This document shows, piece by piece, positions 12,685 to 15,094 of a DNA stretch of 15,094 nt. This stretch comes from Leptospira sp. 96542. GTDB lineage: Bacteria > Spirochaetota > Leptospiria > Leptospirales > Leptospiraceae. The first letter of the stretch is position 1. Every line of letters begins with the position of its first letter. The notes under the pieces were generated by a model that was not told where the DNA came from, searched no databases, and saw only the letters and a program-made list of their open reading frames with translations. The stretch lies in contig JARJFC010000069.1 in the NCBI GenBank assembly GCA_029310945.1, positions 1-15,094 on the forward strand, in the 5' to 3' direction. The position numbers were made by a program, and so were the translations under genes.

Positions 12685-14309
12685 ATATTGAGCCTTTATT
12701 AAAATTAATTGCCCACGGTAGTGCTTCTCATGGACAAATATTTTTTGAAAATATGTGTTTGAGTATTGCTGAAATCTGTGGTGCTTCCCATGTTTTTGTA
12801 GGTGAGATAGGTGAAAATCAAACTCAAATTCATACTTTGGCTTTTGTGGAAAATGGAAAAATCATTCCTAATATTCAATACGATCTAAAGGGCACTCCAT
12901 GTGAGCATTTAATAGCTAAGGCAATTTGTATGTATGGTGATGAGGTAACCGTTAAATTTCCACAGGATGCATTTTTAACAGAAAACAATATCAAAGGTTA
13001 TGCAGGAATTACTGTGTACACTCATAGTGGTGAAACCATTGGTGTCATAGTTACGCTTTATACTTTTGAACTAAAAAATAGAGATCTTGTACAGACTGTA
13101 CTTTCAATATTTTCTTCGAGAGCGAGTATCGAAATGCAAAATATTGCGAAAGAAGGGGCACTTGAAATTAGCCAAGCGCAACTATCCAACGCAGAAGAAA
13201 AAGTAAAACAAAATGAAGAACTTTTGCGATTGAACAAAGAAATTGAAACTCAGAAAAAAGAATTAGAAGCTGCCTTATACGATTTAAAAAACACACAAAG
13301 TCAACTTTTTCATGCAGAAAAAATGGCTACTCTTGGAGTCATCACATCTGGCGTAGCTCATGAAATTAATAATCCCTTAGGTGCCGTTGCTGCATTTGCC
13401 GCAAATTCCAAACAAGCTATGGAAGGTATAGTTTCCCATTTGGAAGTTTATGCAAATATTCTAAATCAATTGGATCCAAATACATTGGCTTTGCTGAAAC
13501 GTTTCCTTAGAATTGCTATGAATTGGACAAAAACCTCGACTGGTAAAGAGCACCGAATACGAGTTAGACAAATCCAAGATGAAAATACAAAACGTACATT
13601 AGGATTAAATTACGATATCCTTGAAAGGCTGGTAGATTTAAATTTAGATTCATCGTTTGATGAATTTGAAACCCTCTACAAACATAAAAGTTTTATTCCT
13701 CTTTTTCCATTTATAGACGGACTGATTGCCATTCATTCTGCCGACTTAGTTTCAGAACAAGCAATCGATCGAGTGAAAAAAATCGTGTATTCTCTCCGCA
13801 ACTTTTCGCGCTTACAAACTTCAAACGATGTACAAATCATCGATATTTGCGAAAATATAGAAACTGTACTCACCTTATACCAATACCAATTCAAACAGAA
13901 TGTAACTTTGATTAAAAATTTTGAATCAATTCCAAAACTTCCATGTTACCAGGAAGATTTAATGCAAGTTTGGACAAACCTTATTCACAACGCACTACAC
14001 GCAGTGAATTTTAACGGAGAAATTAAGATTTCGGTGAAAGACAATAAAGATCATGCTGAGATCAGCTTTGAAGACAACGGTAAAGGCATACCAAAAGAAG
14101 TACAAGACAAAATTTTCTTACCCTTTTTTACGACAAAACATTCTGGTGAAGGCACAGGTCTCGGTCTTGATATATCAAAAAGAATCATTGAAAAACACAA
14201 AGGCACTATTGATTTTATTTCTGAACCAGGTTTTACTAAGTTTAAAGTAACTCTGCCTTACGATTTAATTCAAATTCAAAAAAGCGCAACCTTCATTCAT
14301 CAAAACTAA
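12681..14309 (+). CDS. Soluble GAF-domain histidine kinase with an extended dimerisation domain
   Basis: A 542-residue kinase with no membrane segment, so it is cytoplasmic. A GAF domain (about 5-155) shows the usual landmarks: YDLKGTPCEHLI (67-78), FPQDAF, then YAGITVYTHSGETIGVIVTL (107-126). A coiled coil (about 165-212) leads to the H-box EKMATLGVITSGVAHEINNPLG, acceptor His227. Between this helix and the partner helix KKIVYSLRNFSRL (366-378) lies an unusually long insert of about 110 residues, partly basic (TKTSTGKEHRIRVRQIQDE). The ATPase domain is intact: WTNLIHNALHAV (431-442), DNGKGI (465-470), FLPFFTTK and GEGTGLGL (489-496). The layout recalls cyanobacterial-type HEINNP kinases, which also carry inserts here. 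No partner regulator is adjacent. It is translationally coupled to the upstream lipoprotein, and its 3' end overlaps the convergent transporter gene by 17 nt. Confidence 0.92.
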   Translation: MNIEPLLKLIAHGSASHGQIFFENMCLSIAEICGASHVFVGEIGENQTQIHTLAFVENGKIIPNIQYDLKGTPCEHLIAKAICMYGDEVTVKFPQDAFLTENNIKGYAGITVYTHSGETIGVIVTLYTFELKNRDLVQTVLSIFSSRASIEMQNIAKEGALEISQAQLSNAEEKVKQNEELLRLNKEIETQKKELEAALYDLKNTQSQLFHAEKMATLGVITSGVAHEINNPLGAVAAFAANSKQAMEGIVSHLEVYANILNQLDPNTLALLKRFLRIAMNWTKTSTGKEHRIRVRQIQDENTKRTLGLNYDILERLVDLNLDSSFDEFETLYKHKSFIPLFPFIDGLIAIHSADLVSEQAIDRVKKIVYSLRNFSRLQTSNDVQIIDICENIETVLTLYQYQFKQNVTLIKNFESIPKLPCYQEDLMQVWTNLIHNALHAVNFNGEIKISVKDNKDHAEISFEDNGKGIPKEVQDKIFLPFFTTKHSGEGTGLGLDISKRIIEKHKGTIDFISEPGFTKFKVTLPYDLIQIQKSATFIHQN

Positions 14310-15094
14310 CAATGCCAGACGAAGTATCATAAAAACCAGAAACTATTTTGTATTCATTGTTTTTCACTTTGTTTGCAATCACCGGACTTCCATCTAATAT
14401 TTTTTGAATCGAATTTTTAGTGTTTGTTTTCACAATATTATTGAAGGATTCATCACCTAATGGCTGCAAGTTTTTAATCAACTCATTTCGATCAATAGAT
14501 TTTTCTATTTTTTCGGTAATCGAAGAAATATTACCATCCTTTAATAAATTCAAAGCACTGGAAACTGCTCCACAATTAGAATGTCCGAGCACAACAATAA
14601 GTTTTGTTCCAATTTTTTCACACGAAAGTTCCAAACTACCAAGAATTTCTTCACTCACAATGTTTCCTGCAATTCGAATCGATAAAACATCACCTAAACC
14701 GGTATCAAAAATAATTTCAGGGCTCGTCCTTGAATCAATACAACAGAGAACTACAGCAATTGGATTCTGACCAAACGCAGTTGCATTGACTTGGTGTTTA
14801 AAATATTTTTCCGACCATTTCCCCTTTACAAAACGTTCGTTCCCACGTTTCAAGATATTTAGGATTTCTTCAGGAGTTAATTTTTGTTGGGCATCTCTAT
14901 CCAAAATATTTACAAATTGCACTTGGTCATTCAATTCATAGGACGATTTCATTCCAATGATATTCAATTGTATCTCTTGCGATTTTGCAACATAGTCTCT
15001 AAAATTTTCTATAATTTCCAAAATATCATCATCAATATAATTGCAATTAGTTGCATCGATGATTAGTTTAGATCCACTCGGAACCGACCATAGA
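14293..15094 (-). CDS. SulP transporter fused to beta-carbonic anhydrase, C-terminal part only
   Basis: The frame is open through the right edge, so the start lies outside the window. A TTG at 15021 is not the real start: coding continues upstream as LIIDATNCNYIDDDILEIIENF, the core of the STAS domain that ends SulP anion transporters. After the STAS remnant (to about 14905) comes a complete beta-carbonic anhydrase domain. LTPEEILNILKRGNERF is the family start, CCIDSR holds the first zinc Cys and the Asp-Arg pair, and GHSNCGA gives the zinc His and second Cys. Such SulP-carbonic anhydrase fusions are known and are thought to couple bicarbonate transport with CO2/bicarbonate interconversion. 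The transmembrane part is inferred, as it lies outside. The 3' end overlaps the histidine kinase gene in antisense. Confidence 0.9.
   Translation of the reverse strand, partial: LWSVPSGSKLIIDATNCNYIDDDILEIIENFRDYVAKSQEIQLNIIGMKSSYELNDQVQFVNILDRDAQQKLTPEEILNILKRGNERFVKGKWSEKYFKHQVNATAFGQNPIAVVLCCIDSRTSPEIIFDTGLGDVLSIRIAGNIVSEEILGSLELSCEKIGTKLIVVLGHSNCGAVSSALNLLKDGNISSITEKIEKSIDRNELIKNLQPLGDESFNNIVKTNTKNSIQKILDGSPVIANKVKNNEYKIVSGFYDTSSGIVSFDE

Noticed and set aside
1..15094. Mobile element, prophage, toxin-antitoxin or CRISPR content
   Set aside because: No transposase, integrase, terminal repeats, att-like repeats, toxin-antitoxin pair or regularly spaced repeats were seen; genes have uniform AT-rich composition and housekeeping or signalling roles.

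Overview
The window is AT-rich (roughly mid-30s % GC by eye) and densely packed. It reads as chromosomal DNA of a spirochaete, most likely Leptospira, perhaps the saprophytic clade. The pointers are a Leptospira-style lipoprotein with an LVGC lipobox, a SulP transporter fused to a beta-carbonic anhydrase, many stand-alone signalling proteins, frequent TTG starts and the base composition. The genus is inferred from gene content; no rRNA or other marker gene is present. I see no insertion sequence, phage gene, tRNA, rRNA or CRISPR array.

Layout, left to right. (1) A PaaI-type thioesterase gene cut by the left edge (1-429, minus) is divergent from a TetR-family regulator (517-1128). Two near-identical 19-bp palindromes lie between them. 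(2) A seven-helix membrane histidine kinase (1117-2559, minus) is divergent from an rRNA/tRNA ribose methyltransferase (2890-3669). A 33-codon reading frame with a complete signal peptide (2746-2847) precedes the methyltransferase. (3) A REC-GGDEF diguanylate cyclase (5609-4713) runs directly into a SrkA/YihE-type protein kinase (4712-3666), both on minus. (4) A 392-bp intergenic region holds a G-rich tract and a good -10 box. It leads into a three-gene operon: opgG, a 114-residue tail-anchored protein of unknown function, and opgH (6002-9983). These build osmoregulated periplasmic glucans. (5) An EAL phosphodiesterase with a C-terminal YkuI-type sensor domain (12110-10923) and a YheT-like alpha/beta hydrolase (10926-9961) form a minus-strand pair. 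(6) A small lipoprotein (12235-12684) overlaps by 4 nt a soluble GAF histidine kinase (12681-14309). (7) The C-terminal part of a SulP-STAS-carbonic anhydrase fusion (14293-15094, minus) runs off the right edge.

Most of the window is envelope and signal-transduction machinery. The glucan operon sits between a c-di-GMP synthase and a c-di-GMP phosphodiesterase. Neither histidine kinase has an adjacent response regulator; the only receiver domain here is fused to GGDEF. All four convergent gene pairs overlap at their 3' ends (by 12, 4, 23 and 17 nt), so none has an intergenic terminator.

The most promising unexplained item is the small protein between opgG and opgH. This OpgH lacks the long cytoplasmic N-terminal region of the enterobacterial enzyme, and the small protein may supply it in trans. 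Next are the lipoprotein-kinase pair and the paired TetR operators.
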